A stretch of 64,000 bases of DNA from Lacimicrobium alkaliphilum (GCF_002591895.1 NZ_NISX01000018.1:49772-113771), one strand, 5' to 3'. Shown: positions 8,321-18,105, counted from the first letter of the stretch. Notes: generated by a model from the letters alone, not told the origin. Numbers and translations are program-made.

Positions 8321-9415
8321 TTACTCCAGCATCTCAAGCCCCTGAATACTTTCGATACCAATTCCTGGCTGATCTTCGATGATGATGTCAGAGCCTTTAA
8401 ATTTGACGTTACCTACCACGGGATCAAAAGCGCAGAGTGAAGGCCCGTCGAGATCTACTTTGGTAATCACATGGGATTTGGCGACCGCTAAATGCACCGC
8501 AGCACTGACGCTTATGCTGGTTTCCAACATGCAGCCGATCATGCACTGAATATCATAGGTTTCGGCAATATCGGCGATACGTATGGCGTTGCTGATACCG
8601 CCGGTTTTCATCAGTTTGATATTGATAATATCGGCGGCGCGCATGCGGATCAGTTCAATCACTTCTTTGGGACCGAAGGTGCTTTCATCAGCCATTACCG
8701 GCGTATGTACCCGTTCGGTGATGTACTTCATGCCTTCCAGATCATGACCTTTCACCGGTTGCTCAACAAGCTCCAGGCGCACACCGGCATCTTCAAGACG
8801 GGTAAGCGCATAGACGGCTTCTTTTGCGGTCCAGCCCTGATTTGCATCTAATCGCAACAACGCCTTGCCTTCCACTGCCGCATAGATGGCTTTAACCCGT
8901 TCTATATCTACGCCAATATCTTTGCCAACTTTAATTTTGAGGGTCTCAAAGCCCTTGTTCACGGCCTCAATGCTGTCCTGCACCATCTTGTCGATGTAGT
9001 CAACGCTGATAGTGATATCGGTGCTGAGGGTGGGCTCACCGCCGCCGAGTATTTTATACAGCGGTGCTTTGTAAAGCTGTGCAAAAAGATCGTAAACGGC
9101 AATTTCGACAGCCGCCTTGGCACTGTAGTTTTTAACAATTGAACCCTGAATAAGATGGGTAATACGATTGAGGTTTTCGATTTCCTCACCAATCAATTTG
9201 GGCTTAATCATGGTTTTAATGGCTTCGATAATTGAGCCGTGGGTGTCACCGGTAATCACAGCTGTTGCCGGTGCCTCTCCATAGCCAATATGGCCGGTAT
9301 CCGTTTCAATTATGACCACGACATCTTCTATTTTGTCTACCGTACGCAGGGCAGTTTTAAATGGTGTGTTCAGCGGTACTCTGAGCATGGCGAATTTGAT
9401 ATCAGTGATTTTCAT
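8321..9415 (-). CDS. L-Ala-D/L-Glu epimerase (enolase superfamily)
   Basis: This 364-residue muconate-lactonising-enzyme-like member of the enolase superfamily converts L-Ala-D-Glu, released from murein, to L-Ala-L-Glu. The dipeptide-epimerase signature is complete: K160-I-K162 acid/base, metal ligands D190, E218 and D243, and K267 in NIKLMK. It lies nine bases downstream of the NlpC/P60 endopeptidase, the same pairing as ykfB-ykfC in Bacillus, where the endopeptidase makes the epimerase substrate. No signal peptide is present, so it is cytoplasmic. The AAGGGA ribosome site overlaps the stop region of the upstream gene. Confidence 0.88.
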   Translation of the reverse strand: MKITDIKFAMLRVPLNTPFKTALRTVDKIEDVVVIIETDTGHIGYGEAPATAVITGDTHGSIIEAIKTMIKPKLIGEEIENLNRITHLIQGSIVKNYSAKAAVEIAVYDLFAQLYKAPLYKILGGGEPTLSTDITISVDYIDKMVQDSIEAVNKGFETLKIKVGKDIGVDIERVKAIYAAVEGKALLRLDANQGWTAKEAVYALTRLEDAGVRLELVEQPVKGHDLEGMKYITERVHTPVMADESTFGPKEVIELIRMRAADIINIKLMKTGGISNAIRIADIAETYDIQCMIGCMLETSISVSAAVHLAVAKSHVITKVDLDGPSLCAFDPVVGNVKFKGSDIIIEDQPGIGIESIQGLEMLE

Positions 9416-9424
9416 CTGGTTCCC

Positions 9425-10804
9425 TTAGCGAATAGACTTGATAGTGTAAACTTTATCCACATAGCTGCTTGATTCCGACAAGCGCATGGGTAAAAGCGGA
9501 GTAACGGACACGCCATTGAGTATGCCCTTGTAATAATTGTTCTGATCATCCAGGTAAGACATCCCATGTACGTCATGGATAATATAGGGCTGGCCATTAT
9601 CTTCACCCAGATACATCACCACATGGCCGGGAATATAGGCAAGATCGCCGACGTCCATGTTGTTAATGGCTGATAGCTTTTCCTTCTTCGAGGCGTTCTG
9701 GTCAAAGCGCACATTAATCCCATATCGCCCTTTGCCTTGCTGAGTTGAGTTCCTTGGCATCAGAATACCGAAGGTCCGGTAAACTTCCGACACAAAGCCT
9801 GTGCAGTCACGGGCATTATAGTCATGCCCCCAGCCATAGCGCTCACCGAGGAACTTAAAGCCCTGACGAATAATATTCCCACGGGTGAAAGGCAGATATC
9901 CGCTACTGATGTCCTGATTCCTGCTGATCAGAGCGGGCTTAATACTCAGACTGCCATCGTCTTCACGAAAAGGCAGTGTTACGACATAGCTGGTATAGGG
10001 GTTCTGGCCATAAAGGTTATGCTCTACCTCCTGATTGCTCAGTAAAGGTAAACGCACCCCCATATCGAGCTGCTTTTCTGAAAGCTGGGGCAGTTGTGGA
10101 TTGTAATTGGTAAAGACTTTCGCGCCGGTGACAACTACAAAAGGCTCTGCATTTTTAAAGCCATAGACTTTTTCTTTGCTGCCAATGGCTACATCCTTTG
10201 CCGGTATCCAGGCCAGATAATGATAGGCTCGTGCTAACAGCCAGTCACCGTCTTTACTCTGGTGTAAAATTGCCACTGCATCACCAGGAAACAACCCGGT
10301 TTCAATAAAACGATCAATATCCGGATCCATTTCATCATTATAAGCTTTGTCAGGGGAGGGGAATCGGCGCATGGTAGTGCGTGTGGTGACCAATGCATGA
10401 CGAACGGGATTGTTCGGTTCCAATGCATCAAGGTTCATATTATCACGATAGCGGGCATAGTCTTGTTCGGTGAGCGGGTCGCCATTGGCAAAAAAGCGAT
10501 TGTAGCCGGGCACGGAGCTGACATTGTTGAGCATCTCCAGTAATTGCGCCCTGGCGTATTGTTCAGGCAGTTTATCTGTTTCAGCCAGCTCTGATTGTTG
10601 TTTAAAAGTATGCTGGTTCAGCTCTTGTATTGCAGACGCTGACAATAACCTTTGTTCGGCATCCTCTGTCTTATCTACCCAATACTGAGCGCTGAGGTGG
10701 CGGGGTGAAATGTGCGGCACATCTGTGGGCTGAGCTGACAGATAGTGTGACCAATTCAGGGCCAGTGTTGTCGCGGTAATAATAAGCAAAGACGATAGTT
10801 TCAT
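9425..10804 (-). CDS. NlpC/P60 murein-peptide endopeptidase (YkfC-like, SH3 domains)
   Basis: This exported 459-residue protein has a signal peptide of about 24 residues (cleavage near LSA-Q). SH3b-like domains lie around 130-250, and an NlpC/P60 cysteine peptidase domain around 305-455 has C334 (NARDCTGF), H394 (PGHVVMY) and H410 (YIIHD). Such enzymes cleave gamma-D-Glu-L-diaminoacid bonds in stem peptides with a free L-Ala end. It is the first gene of an operon with the dipeptide epimerase and is divergent from the TonB receptor. A periplasmic endopeptidase with a cytoplasmic epimerase implies import of the dipeptide product. Confidence 0.87.
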   Translation of the reverse strand: MKLSSLLIITATTLALNWSHYLSAQPTDVPHISPRHLSAQYWVDKTEDAEQRLLSASAIQELNQHTFKQQSELAETDKLPEQYARAQLLEMLNNVSSVPGYNRFFANGDPLTEQDYARYRDNMNLDALEPNNPVRHALVTTRTTMRRFPSPDKAYNDEMDPDIDRFIETGLFPGDAVAILHQSKDGDWLLARAYHYLAWIPAKDVAIGSKEKVYGFKNAEPFVVVTGAKVFTNYNPQLPQLSEKQLDMGVRLPLLSNQEVEHNLYGQNPYTSYVVTLPFREDDGSLSIKPALISRNQDISSGYLPFTRGNIIRQGFKFLGERYGWGHDYNARDCTGFVSEVYRTFGILMPRNSTQQGKGRYGINVRFDQNASKKEKLSAINNMDVGDLAYIPGHVVMYLGEDNGQPYIIHDVHGMSYLDDQNNYYKGILNGVSVTPLLPMRLSESSSYVDKVYTIKSIR

Positions 10805-11437
10805 TATGACTCTTTTTGTGAATTCCTGAGTTAATGGTCGATTTTTTTCCCGTCAGTATATCAATTGCCGAAACAGGCAGTGAGCCCCCTGAGGCTATTA
10901 ATCTGAGTCTAAAATGCCTCAGAATCTTGTATCCGTAAACTCACTTATCCACGACGGATGCTGACAAGGCAAGGTGACTCTGCTTCTGACCAGAATCTGC
11001 ACAGAGCTCTATTGTGTTAAAAAGTATGAAGGAATATTATTTCAAATCAACTTTAAATCAATAATAAATTATTATTCTGCAGGTTTTCAGCTAATACAAT
11101 ATTGCAGATAACTGCTACACTTCTGTTAGGTACAGCCTGAAGGCGGGTGCTGAAAAACTACGCTAAGGCTAGTCAGGGTAAGGGATAAAGTGTCTGCTGT
11201 TGTCAGTGTCAGCAGTTGGCAGGTTGATAGCAGAGGACTATGGATTGGGACATATTCAACAGGTGAAAGTATGAAGGGCTTATTCCTTGGTTACCATAAT
11301 AAAGGAATAAAATATTTTATTTTTGCAAAAAGAGTGATAGGTTTAATAGTGACTGGCTAAAAAGCCAGCAGAAAACAAACTCACAAGTGTTGAATAACAA
11401 GTAAACAAGCAAAACTGATCCAGGGATACCGAAAATT
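10805..11437. promoter_or_regulatory. Divergent intergenic region with AT-rich palindromes
   Basis: This 633-bp gene-free stretch separates the NlpC/P60 operon (minus) from the TonB receptor (plus). It holds an imperfect 18-bp palindrome TGAAGGAATATTATTTCA (11027-11044) and a 17-bp palindrome AATAATAAATTATTATT (11060-11076). Either could be an operator, for example for the nearby MurR-like protein, but I know no consensus that proves it. No open frame with a ribosome site was seen. Both flanking transcripts must start here. Confidence 0.45.
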
Positions 11438-14400
11438 ATGAAACTCAAAGATATAGCTTTTGCTAAAAAGCGTATTGTCATGGCAATGCGCGGAGCACTG
11501 AGTGCTCCAGTAACTACAGTGTCAGCCGCCGTATTGGCCAGTTCGATGATGGTGGCTCCCGCCTTGGCGCAACAAACAGGTGGATTAAGCGGTAAAGTTA
11601 CTGTTCAGGGCGATATGGACCCGACTACAGTAACCGTCACTGCCAGTAGCCCGAATATGCCTAAGGCGAGAAGCACTAAACTGAATGCCAACGGTGGTTT
11701 CAGACTACCGTCTCTGATTCCGGGTGTTTATACCGTTAAGGTTGAAGCTGAAAACGGTACCAGTCAGACCGTGCAGCTTGAAGTCTTGTTGGATCAGACT
11801 TCTTCGGTGGATATCACTTTACCTGCGCAAACTTCGGATGCGGAAGTGATTACTATTGTCGGAACCCAGTTGGTGCGTGTGGGTGACTCGGCTCTGAGTA
11901 ACTCGCTTGGTGAAAATGCCATTAAAGGGTTGCCCATTGGCCAGTCTTACCGTGATCTGCTGAAAATTGTACCTGGGGTAGAATACACTGAAACCAGTGT
12001 TCTGGGCCCCTCTGCAGGTGGTTCCGGTCGTGATAACCAGTATTCATTCGATGGCGTGGATGTGTCTTTGCCGCTGTTTGGTAATCTGGCGTCTTCTCCG
12101 TCAACGCACGATATTGCCAACGTTTCCATCGATCGCGGTGGTGCCAAAGCCGTTGGTTTTAACCGCTCCGGTGGTTTTGCCATTAATACCACTTCCAAAT
12201 CCGGTACCAATGAATTTCAGGGCAGTGTCGAATATCGCCTGCAGGACAGCAATTTTGTTGCTGACAGGGATACTACCGACGATACAGCCGCAGAGAGCTC
12301 AACGCTGGACAAAAGCTGGATTATTGGCAGTTTCAGCGGGCCTCTGATTGAAGATGAACTGTTCTTCTACGGCTCTTATTACCGCCCCGAAGATAAGCGT
12401 GTTAACAAAGAAACGGCTTATGGTCCGACCAAAGATTACTCGCTGGTAGACAACGAGTATTTTGCCAAGCTGACCTGGGCACCGATCGCCGATATGCTAT
12501 TTAACGTCAGCCTGCGTGATTCCGAAGAAGAAACCAAGGGAGATTCTGTTGGTGCGTTCGCGCAGGATTCAACATCCACCGGTGGACTGGTAGAAGAGCA
12601 GATCTTTACGCTGGATGGCTCTTACTACGTGGGTGATGCCACTACCGTTACATTCAGCTACAGTACCTGGGATTATGAAACACAGGGCCAGCCCGATAAT
12701 CTGATTGATGTGACGCCGCAGCTTGGGGCATCGCTGGATCTGGGTAATCTGGACCAATTGGGGCTGTTTAATGTTCCTACCACTAATCAAGATGATCCTA
12801 ACTATGACTTAGCCGGTGCTCAGGCGCTGATTGACCGTTATGGTTATACCGAAGACGGCCAGCTGAAGGGCGGTGGCGATGTTGGTGTGGGGTCGACCAT
12901 CGGTATACAGAACTTCTACCGCGATATGTTCGAGTTTAATGTCGATCATGAGATGCAGATCGGTAGCAGTTATCATACGCTGCATTTTGGTTTCCAGTGG
13001 CAGGAAAGCGAAGAGGTTCTGGCTCGCCGCTCGAACGGTTGGGGTTCTATTTCCTATACCGGTGGCTTACCACCAGATACTTACACTGGTGATCAGCCGG
13101 TTTATTATCAGGCCATTGTAGAGCAGATGAGCTTCTTAGGTGAAGACGGTGAGTCTGTACCACCGATTTCTTCTTCTACTGAAACCTACAATCTGGAGAT
13201 CAATGACACCATTGAGCATGGTGACTTCATCTACAATGTGGGTGTATTGATCAGTGAAGATATTCTGTATGGCCAGGGCTTGCGTGAAAACTCTTCTAAT
13301 GTTTCTGGTTATGAACTGGCGCCAGGCAATAAGTACAAGATGTACACCGTTGACTGGCAGGATATGATTCAGCCACGCCTGGGTGTGACCTGGCAGTTCC
13401 AGCCAGATTCCACCGTGTTTGCTAACTTTGCCAGCTACAATCCATCCGCCAGTTCACTGGCCCGTGCGGCGTCCTGGGCGCGTAATAGTCAGGCTACACT
13501 GAACGTGTATTTCGATGAAAACGGCGATTATATCGGCAACGATCCCAGAGCAGGGTCTTCCGGCAAGTTCTTCCAGGAAGGCATTAAGCCCCGTCGTACT
13601 GATGAGTTCACTATTGGTATGACCAAGAACCTGGAGAGCGGCTGGATGCTGCGAGGTCACGTTCGCCACCGCGAAGCCTCACACCCCTGGGAAGATACCT
13701 GGAACTATTCTAGAGAGTATGATTATGACGGACCCTTTGGTGGTGTACCGGATCATATCGCAGCTAAGGGACCTTATATTCCTGAGCTGGAAGATTATCG
13801 GGCCGAAGTAGGTGGTTCTTCTTATGTTGTCGCCGAACTGGATGATGCTAAGAATAAGTACTGGGAAGTCAGCCTTGAGGGTGAATATTTCAGTGATAAC
13901 TGGTATATCAATGCCTCTTATGTCTGGTCTCATTACTACGGTAACTACGACCAGGATATAACCAGTGGTGTTTCTGATGCGAACCGCTTTATTGGTTCAT
14001 CATTACTGGCCGATGGTATTGGCCGTCAGTTGTGGGATGGCAAATACGGTACACTGAATGGCGACCGGCCGCACAAAGTGAAACTGTTTGGTTACTACAC
14101 CACAGACTGGAATGCGAATATCGGCGCCAACTTCCTGTTCCAGTCAGGGGATGTCTGGGAAGCCTGGGATGGAACGTTGTACGGTTATTCCAGCTCGACT
14201 ATCCGTTATGCTGAACCGGCGGGAAGCCGTCGTGAGTCCAGTCACTGGCAGTTAGACCTGAACTATCGTCAGGACTTTGCGCTGACCGATGATATTAATC
14301 TCGAGTTTGCTGCCGATATCTATAACGTGTTCGACAATCAAACCGGTTACAACTATGACCCTTACGTATCTAACGAGACGTTTGGTCAACCACGTGACCT

Positions 14401-14446
14401 GATTTTGCCGCGTCGAGTGCAGTTATCGGTTAACCTGACGTTCTAA
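11438..14446 (+). CDS. TonB-dependent receptor, OAR-like, with carboxypeptidase-regulatory N domain
   Basis: This 1002-residue outer-membrane receptor has a long signal peptide ending in APALAQ (about residue 45). A carboxypeptidase-regulatory/CNA-B-like beta domain follows (about 47-130), then a plug with GQSYRDLLKIVPGVEY and the DGVDVSLPL region, then a long beta-barrel that ends in the aromatic NLTF. Such receptors import large solutes, peptides or oligosaccharides using the proton-motive force through TonB. Its ligand is not known. It sits between murein peptidase genes and the AmiD-PBP4B fusion gene, which hints at muropeptide or peptide uptake. A terminator follows. Confidence 0.9.
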   Translation: MKLKDIAFAKKRIVMAMRGALSAPVTTVSAAVLASSMMVAPALAQQTGGLSGKVTVQGDMDPTTVTVTASSPNMPKARSTKLNANGGFRLPSLIPGVYTVKVEAENGTSQTVQLEVLLDQTSSVDITLPAQTSDAEVITIVGTQLVRVGDSALSNSLGENAIKGLPIGQSYRDLLKIVPGVEYTETSVLGPSAGGSGRDNQYSFDGVDVSLPLFGNLASSPSTHDIANVSIDRGGAKAVGFNRSGGFAINTTSKSGTNEFQGSVEYRLQDSNFVADRDTTDDTAAESSTLDKSWIIGSFSGPLIEDELFFYGSYYRPEDKRVNKETAYGPTKDYSLVDNEYFAKLTWAPIADMLFNVSLRDSEEETKGDSVGAFAQDSTSTGGLVEEQIFTLDGSYYVGDATTVTFSYSTWDYETQGQPDNLIDVTPQLGASLDLGNLDQLGLFNVPTTNQDDPNYDLAGAQALIDRYGYTEDGQLKGGGDVGVGSTIGIQNFYRDMFEFNVDHEMQIGSSYHTLHFGFQWQESEEVLARRSNGWGSISYTGGLPPDTYTGDQPVYYQAIVEQMSFLGEDGESVPPISSSTETYNLEINDTIEHGDFIYNVGVLISEDILYGQGLRENSSNVSGYELAPGNKYKMYTVDWQDMIQPRLGVTWQFQPDSTVFANFASYNPSASSLARAASWARNSQATLNVYFDENGDYIGNDPRAGSSGKFFQEGIKPRRTDEFTIGMTKNLESGWMLRGHVRHREASHPWEDTWNYSREYDYDGPFGGVPDHIAAKGPYIPELEDYRAEVGGSSYVVAELDDAKNKYWEVSLEGEYFSDNWYINASYVWSHYYGNYDQDITSGVSDANRFIGSSLLADGIGRQLWDGKYGTLNGDRPHKVKLFGYYTTDWNANIGANFLFQSGDVWEAWDGTLYGYSSSTIRYAEPAGSRRESSHWQLDLNYRQDFALTDDINLEFAADIYNVFDNQTGYNYDPYVSNETFGQPRDLILPRRVQLSVNLTF

Positions 14447-14521
14447 TCAATTAGATGTTGTGTGTTGTACCGGCAATGGAGTGCCATTGGGTTTGCTTCC
14501 CCTTCGTGGGGCTACCTGTTT

Positions 14522-14550
14522 TAATCCCCGCAGTATAGCGGGGATTTTTT
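14522..14550 (+). terminator. Rho-independent terminator of TonB receptor gene
   Basis: A nine-base stem AATCCCCGC/GCGGGGATT with a six-base loop is followed by a run of six T. It lies 75 bases after the receptor stop codon. The tandem 50-bp repeats start immediately after the T run. Confidence 0.85.
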
Positions 14551-14651
14551 ATGTCCAGGGAGGGACGGTATGCCGGGATTGTCGGGAACACTTCCCGGCG
14601 ATGTCCAGGGAGGGACGGTATGCCGGGATTGTCGGGAACAAATCTTCGGCG
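14551..14651. repeat. Tandem pair of 50-bp intergenic repeats
   Basis: Two direct copies (14551-14600 and 14601-14651) of a unit beginning ATGTCCAGGGAGGGACGG. They are identical over the first 40 bases and vary in the last ten. Each contains a small CCGGGA...TCCCGG-like hairpin. A diverged copy of the same unit occurs at 40747. The unit starts right at the T run of the preceding terminator in both places. Confidence 0.85.
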
Positions 14652-14717
14652 ATTAAATTACTAGATACCTGTTTAATAAAGCCATTTGAGTTAGACAGAA
14701 TTCGGATACTGATTCAT

Positions 14718-17204
14718 ATGAAAGTAAAATCTCTGTTTCTTTCACCTTTTTCCATTGTCGTCCCCGCGCGTTTTAGTGCTTTTTTTGTTTTGTTCCTGTT
14801 GGTTGGGTGCACCAGTCTGCCAATCGAGCAGATGCCTGCCAAATCCTATAACCACAGAGTACAGTTTCTGGTGATGCACTTTACTGCCATAGACTACGAA
14901 AGGTCAGTTAATGCCCTGGTTAAAGGGCCCTATGTGAGTTCTCACTATCTGATTCCTGAGCGTTTTGATGACAGTTACCCTGACGAAGAACTGAAGGTGC
15001 TGCAGCTGGTGGATGAACAGAACCGTGCCTGGCACGCAGGCCGCAGTTACTGGCAAGGTCGAAAGGCTCTGAACGATCAGTCTATTGGTATTGAAATCGT
15101 CAATGTGCCGCAATGCGAGCGGGAAATGGGGCACCATTTCAGCGACCCTCACAATGGCAATGAACACGGCGATGGCAGGTTATGTATTTTCCCCGACTTT
15201 GACCCTGAACAGATCGCCTTACTGGTAAAACTCTCCAAAGACATTCTGGCACGTCACCCTGATATTGGTCCCACGCAGGTGATCGGCCACTCTGACATTA
15301 CCCCCAGTCGTAAAAACGATCCGGGCCCCAGATTTCCCTGGTATCAGTTATATAAGGAAGGCATTGGTGCCTGGTATGACAATGACACAGTCAATGATTA
15401 CTGGCAGCAATTTACCAAGGCTTCGCCTTCTTTAGGATTAATACAAAGAGCGTTGAGAACGTACGGATACGGTATTCAGGAAACCGGTCGTATGGATGCC
15501 CAGACACTGGATACTTTATCTGCTTTTCAGATGCATTTCTTACCCTGGCATGTGAGTGGAGAAGCCACCGATAAAACCGCTGCTACATTGTTTGCGCTGA
15601 TTGATAAGTACTTTCCGAAAGAAATAGCGCCTTTGATGGAGCGCTATAAAAAAGAACAAACAGCTGTGCCGGAGGCTGAATTTGTAGAGCCTCTGGGGCA
15701 GGTCGACAGCCACTTCCCGGAACCGGAGCCCAGCGAGAGGGTGCTGGTGAATGATCGCAGATCTTTTCAGGCTTATGCCGGGCAGGGAGAGATCATTATC
15801 GATAGTCTGGACGCCGAGTTTGCTGACATTTATGTCAATGGCGACCAGCTCAATATCCAGCAGCCCTTTGCGCCAGAGGCACAATATCGCTACTCCCTGG
15901 CGCGGCGCACTCATGATGGTCTTAATCAGTTGCGGGTAGAAAATGTTCGGCCTGAGGGGGCCAGTATACGGGTCAGAATTCCGTATCCAACGCTGCAGCA
16001 GTCAGCAGATAACCAATATGATTTCTCGGCATTGGATAAGCTGATTAATTCAGAAATAGAACAAGGTTACCCCGGTGCAGTATTGCTGGTGGTCAAAGAT
16101 GGACAGGTGATCAAGCATTCTGCGTACGGAAATAAGCGCTTATACGACGATAACGGCTTAATGCTGCCTGAGCCACAACAAATGCGTAAAGACACATTGT
16201 TTGATATGGCATCCAACACCAAGATGTTCGCCACGAATTTTGCGCTTATGAAACTGATGACGGAAGGGAAGCTGAGCTTTAATGACAAGGTTTCGGACCA
16301 TATCCCAGAGTTTAAGGGGCAGGGCAGGTCGGCGATCAGGATCAAGGACTTGTTGAATCATACTGCCGGGTATGGGCCGGAAGTGCGTTTTTTCGAACGG
16401 GAGAACAAGTTCGGAGAGGCTTTTTTCTCTCAGAATAAGAACAAAACTGCACAATTATTGCTCAACGAAGTGCCGCTGGAAATCGGTCGTGGTCTTAAGC
16501 CTGTCTATAGCGATACCGGCTTTATGCTGTTGGGAGTGCTGGTGGAGAGAGTCACCGGTATGCGTTTGGATCACTATGTAGAATCACAGATTTATGAGCC
16601 TCTTGGTTTGCGTAACAGCAAATTCACTCCGCTTAAAAAAGGCTTTGTTAAGAGTCAGTTTGCGGCTACCGAGATACAGGGTAACAGCCGTGGCGGGCGG
16701 GTCAGCTTTGATAATATCCGCGATTATGTGTTGCAGGGAGAGGTGCATGACGAAAAAGCTTACTACTCCATGCAAGGCGTCGCCGGCCATGCCGGGTTAT
16801 TTTCCAGCGCAGAAGACATGGCCGTATTGACCCAGATATTGCTTAATCGCGGCGGTTACGGTGAACAGCAAATCTTTGCTCCCTCTGTGCTTGATCAGTT
16901 TACCAAAGCGTCTGATATGGATATTACGCTGGGGCTCGGCTGGCGCCGGGCAGGCAATGGTGAGCGTCGCTGGCATTTTGGCCCTTACGCCAGCTCTCAG
17001 GCCATCGGCCATACCGGCTGGACGGGTACCGTGACCGTAGTGGATCCTGAATATGATCTGGCGATTGTGTTGCTGACTAATCGGCGACATACACCCGTTG
17101 TGAATCTGGAAGATGATCTCTATGGCTTTACCGGCGATGATTTCGAACTGGGCCGCTATGGCAGTATTGTCTCACTGATATATGAGTCGGTAATCTCTCG
17201 TTGA
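14718..17204 (+). CDS. AmiD-like amidase fused to PBP4B-type serine hydrolase, lipoprotein
   Basis: This 828-residue protein has a lipobox LVGC (C31). An Amidase_2 (AmiD) domain at about 45-220 has zinc ligands H54, H191 and D201, and a peptidoglycan-binding helical segment lies at about 236-300. After a linker and small beta region comes a beta-lactamase/PBP4B-like domain (about 435-825) with the SxxK nucleophile S499-N-T-K502 and a YSD motif. E. coli encodes AmiD and YfeW/PBP4B separately. The fusion would cut both the sugar-peptide bond and a D-Ala-type bond. I chose the ATG at 14718 because the frame upstream runs through a terminator and repeats. The MurR-like gene follows. Confidence 0.85.
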   Translation: MKVKSLFLSPFSIVVPARFSAFFVLFLLVGCTSLPIEQMPAKSYNHRVQFLVMHFTAIDYERSVNALVKGPYVSSHYLIPERFDDSYPDEELKVLQLVDEQNRAWHAGRSYWQGRKALNDQSIGIEIVNVPQCEREMGHHFSDPHNGNEHGDGRLCIFPDFDPEQIALLVKLSKDILARHPDIGPTQVIGHSDITPSRKNDPGPRFPWYQLYKEGIGAWYDNDTVNDYWQQFTKASPSLGLIQRALRTYGYGIQETGRMDAQTLDTLSAFQMHFLPWHVSGEATDKTAATLFALIDKYFPKEIAPLMERYKKEQTAVPEAEFVEPLGQVDSHFPEPEPSERVLVNDRRSFQAYAGQGEIIIDSLDAEFADIYVNGDQLNIQQPFAPEAQYRYSLARRTHDGLNQLRVENVRPEGASIRVRIPYPTLQQSADNQYDFSALDKLINSEIEQGYPGAVLLVVKDGQVIKHSAYGNKRLYDDNGLMLPEPQQMRKDTLFDMASNTKMFATNFALMKLMTEGKLSFNDKVSDHIPEFKGQGRSAIRIKDLLNHTAGYGPEVRFFERENKFGEAFFSQNKNKTAQLLLNEVPLEIGRGLKPVYSDTGFMLLGVLVERVTGMRLDHYVESQIYEPLGLRNSKFTPLKKGFVKSQFAATEIQGNSRGGRVSFDNIRDYVLQGEVHDEKAYYSMQGVAGHAGLFSSAEDMAVLTQILLNRGGYGEQQIFAPSVLDQFTKASDMDITLGLGWRRAGNGERRWHFGPYASSQAIGHTGWTGTVTVVDPEYDLAIVLLTNRRHTPVVNLEDDLYGFTGDDFELGRYGSIVSLIYESVISR

Positions 17205-17225
17205 CAATTTGCCTGTCAAAATTGT
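17204..17225. other. Inverted repeat after the amidase fusion gene
   Basis: ACAATTTG and CAAAATTGT flank five bases directly after the stop codon and 85 bases before the MurR-like gene. There is no T run. It may stabilise the upstream message or serve as an operator. Confidence 0.4.
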
Positions 17226-17309
17226 GACTCCAGGGATGACTCAGAGATAAAAAGCGGTATTCTATGCAGATAAACAACAATAAAAATGCAATTGCAGTAG
17301 GGAAAGCCA

Positions 17310-18098
17310 TTGACCTGTTTACTGAAAATGAAAGCCATGCGTGACAACCTTTCTTCCAGTGAGAAGAAGCTGGCTGATTTTATTCTGGATAATACCCATT
17401 TGCTCAGGGACTACTCCTCACAGCAACTCGCCAGTGCAGTGGGGGTCAGCCAGTCCAGTGTGGTCAAGTTCAGTCAGAAAATGGGCTACAGGGGCTATCC
17501 GGATCTGAAGCTGGCTGTGAACGAGAGTCTGGCCCGTGGGATCGGGCTGAATACCAGCAATGGACCCCTGTCGCGGCGGCAGAAGAAAGAATCTATTACC
17601 GACTTTATCCGCGAGGAATCAGCAAAAACCATTGAATATCTTGCTGAGGTGGAAGCCTCTGATGCTTTTGTACATGCGGTGAATGTATTGGCAGAAGCCA
17701 AATGGGTGCAACTGCAGGGGCTGGGGGAAGGTTTGTACCCTTCGACCCGACTGGCTCAGGGGTTATGTCAACTGGGCAAGCAGGTACAGCACATAGCAGA
17801 CTATCGGCTCGATCTATTGTTGGCCGATCAGGTAGTGGAAGATAAGGTGTTGGTGATTATCAGCCTGGAAGACTGCGATGAGCATCTGCAGGAACTGATT
17901 CGACTGAACCGCAGCCACCGGAATAAAATCATCGGTATATGCAAGTATGGTGATACCAAGCTGCCCAGTATGTGTGATATTACCCTGCAGATGCTGGTAG
18001 ATACGCAGGTACCCCAACTGTTACTGCCACCACAGGCAATTAACCTTTCTTATCTGATGGATATGCTGATCATTGCGCTGCAGCGTGGCCGTGAGTGA
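17310..18098 (+). CDS. RpiR-family transcriptional regulator, MurR-like
   Basis: This 262-residue regulator has an N-terminal RpiR helix-turn-helix (about 1-77; the VGVSQSSVVKFSQKMGY recognition region is close to MurR) and a C-terminal SIS sugar-phosphate-binding domain (about 115-255). MurR in E. coli senses N-acetylmuramic acid 6-phosphate and represses murQP-yfeW. Here it directly follows a gene with a YfeW/PBP4B domain, which supports that link. The start is TTG with GTAGGGA upstream, and the N-terminal alignment to MurR fits it; ATG 17328 is the alternative. No murQ or murP is visible, so the effector may differ. Confidence 0.8.
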   Translation: MTCLLKMKAMRDNLSSSEKKLADFILDNTHLLRDYSSQQLASAVGVSQSSVVKFSQKMGYRGYPDLKLAVNESLARGIGLNTSNGPLSRRQKKESITDFIREESAKTIEYLAEVEASDAFVHAVNVLAEAKWVQLQGLGEGLYPSTRLAQGLCQLGKQVQHIADYRLDLLLADQVVEDKVLVIISLEDCDEHLQELIRLNRSHRNKIIGICKYGDTKLPSMCDITLQMLVDTQVPQLLLPPQAINLSYLMDMLIIALQRGRE

Positions 18099-18105
18099 AT
18101 AACCT

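Noticed and set aside
14460..14717. Possible N-terminal extension of the amidase fusion protein
   Set aside because: The frame is open but reads through the receptor gene terminator and two intergenic repeats. The lipoprotein signal begins at ATG 14718.
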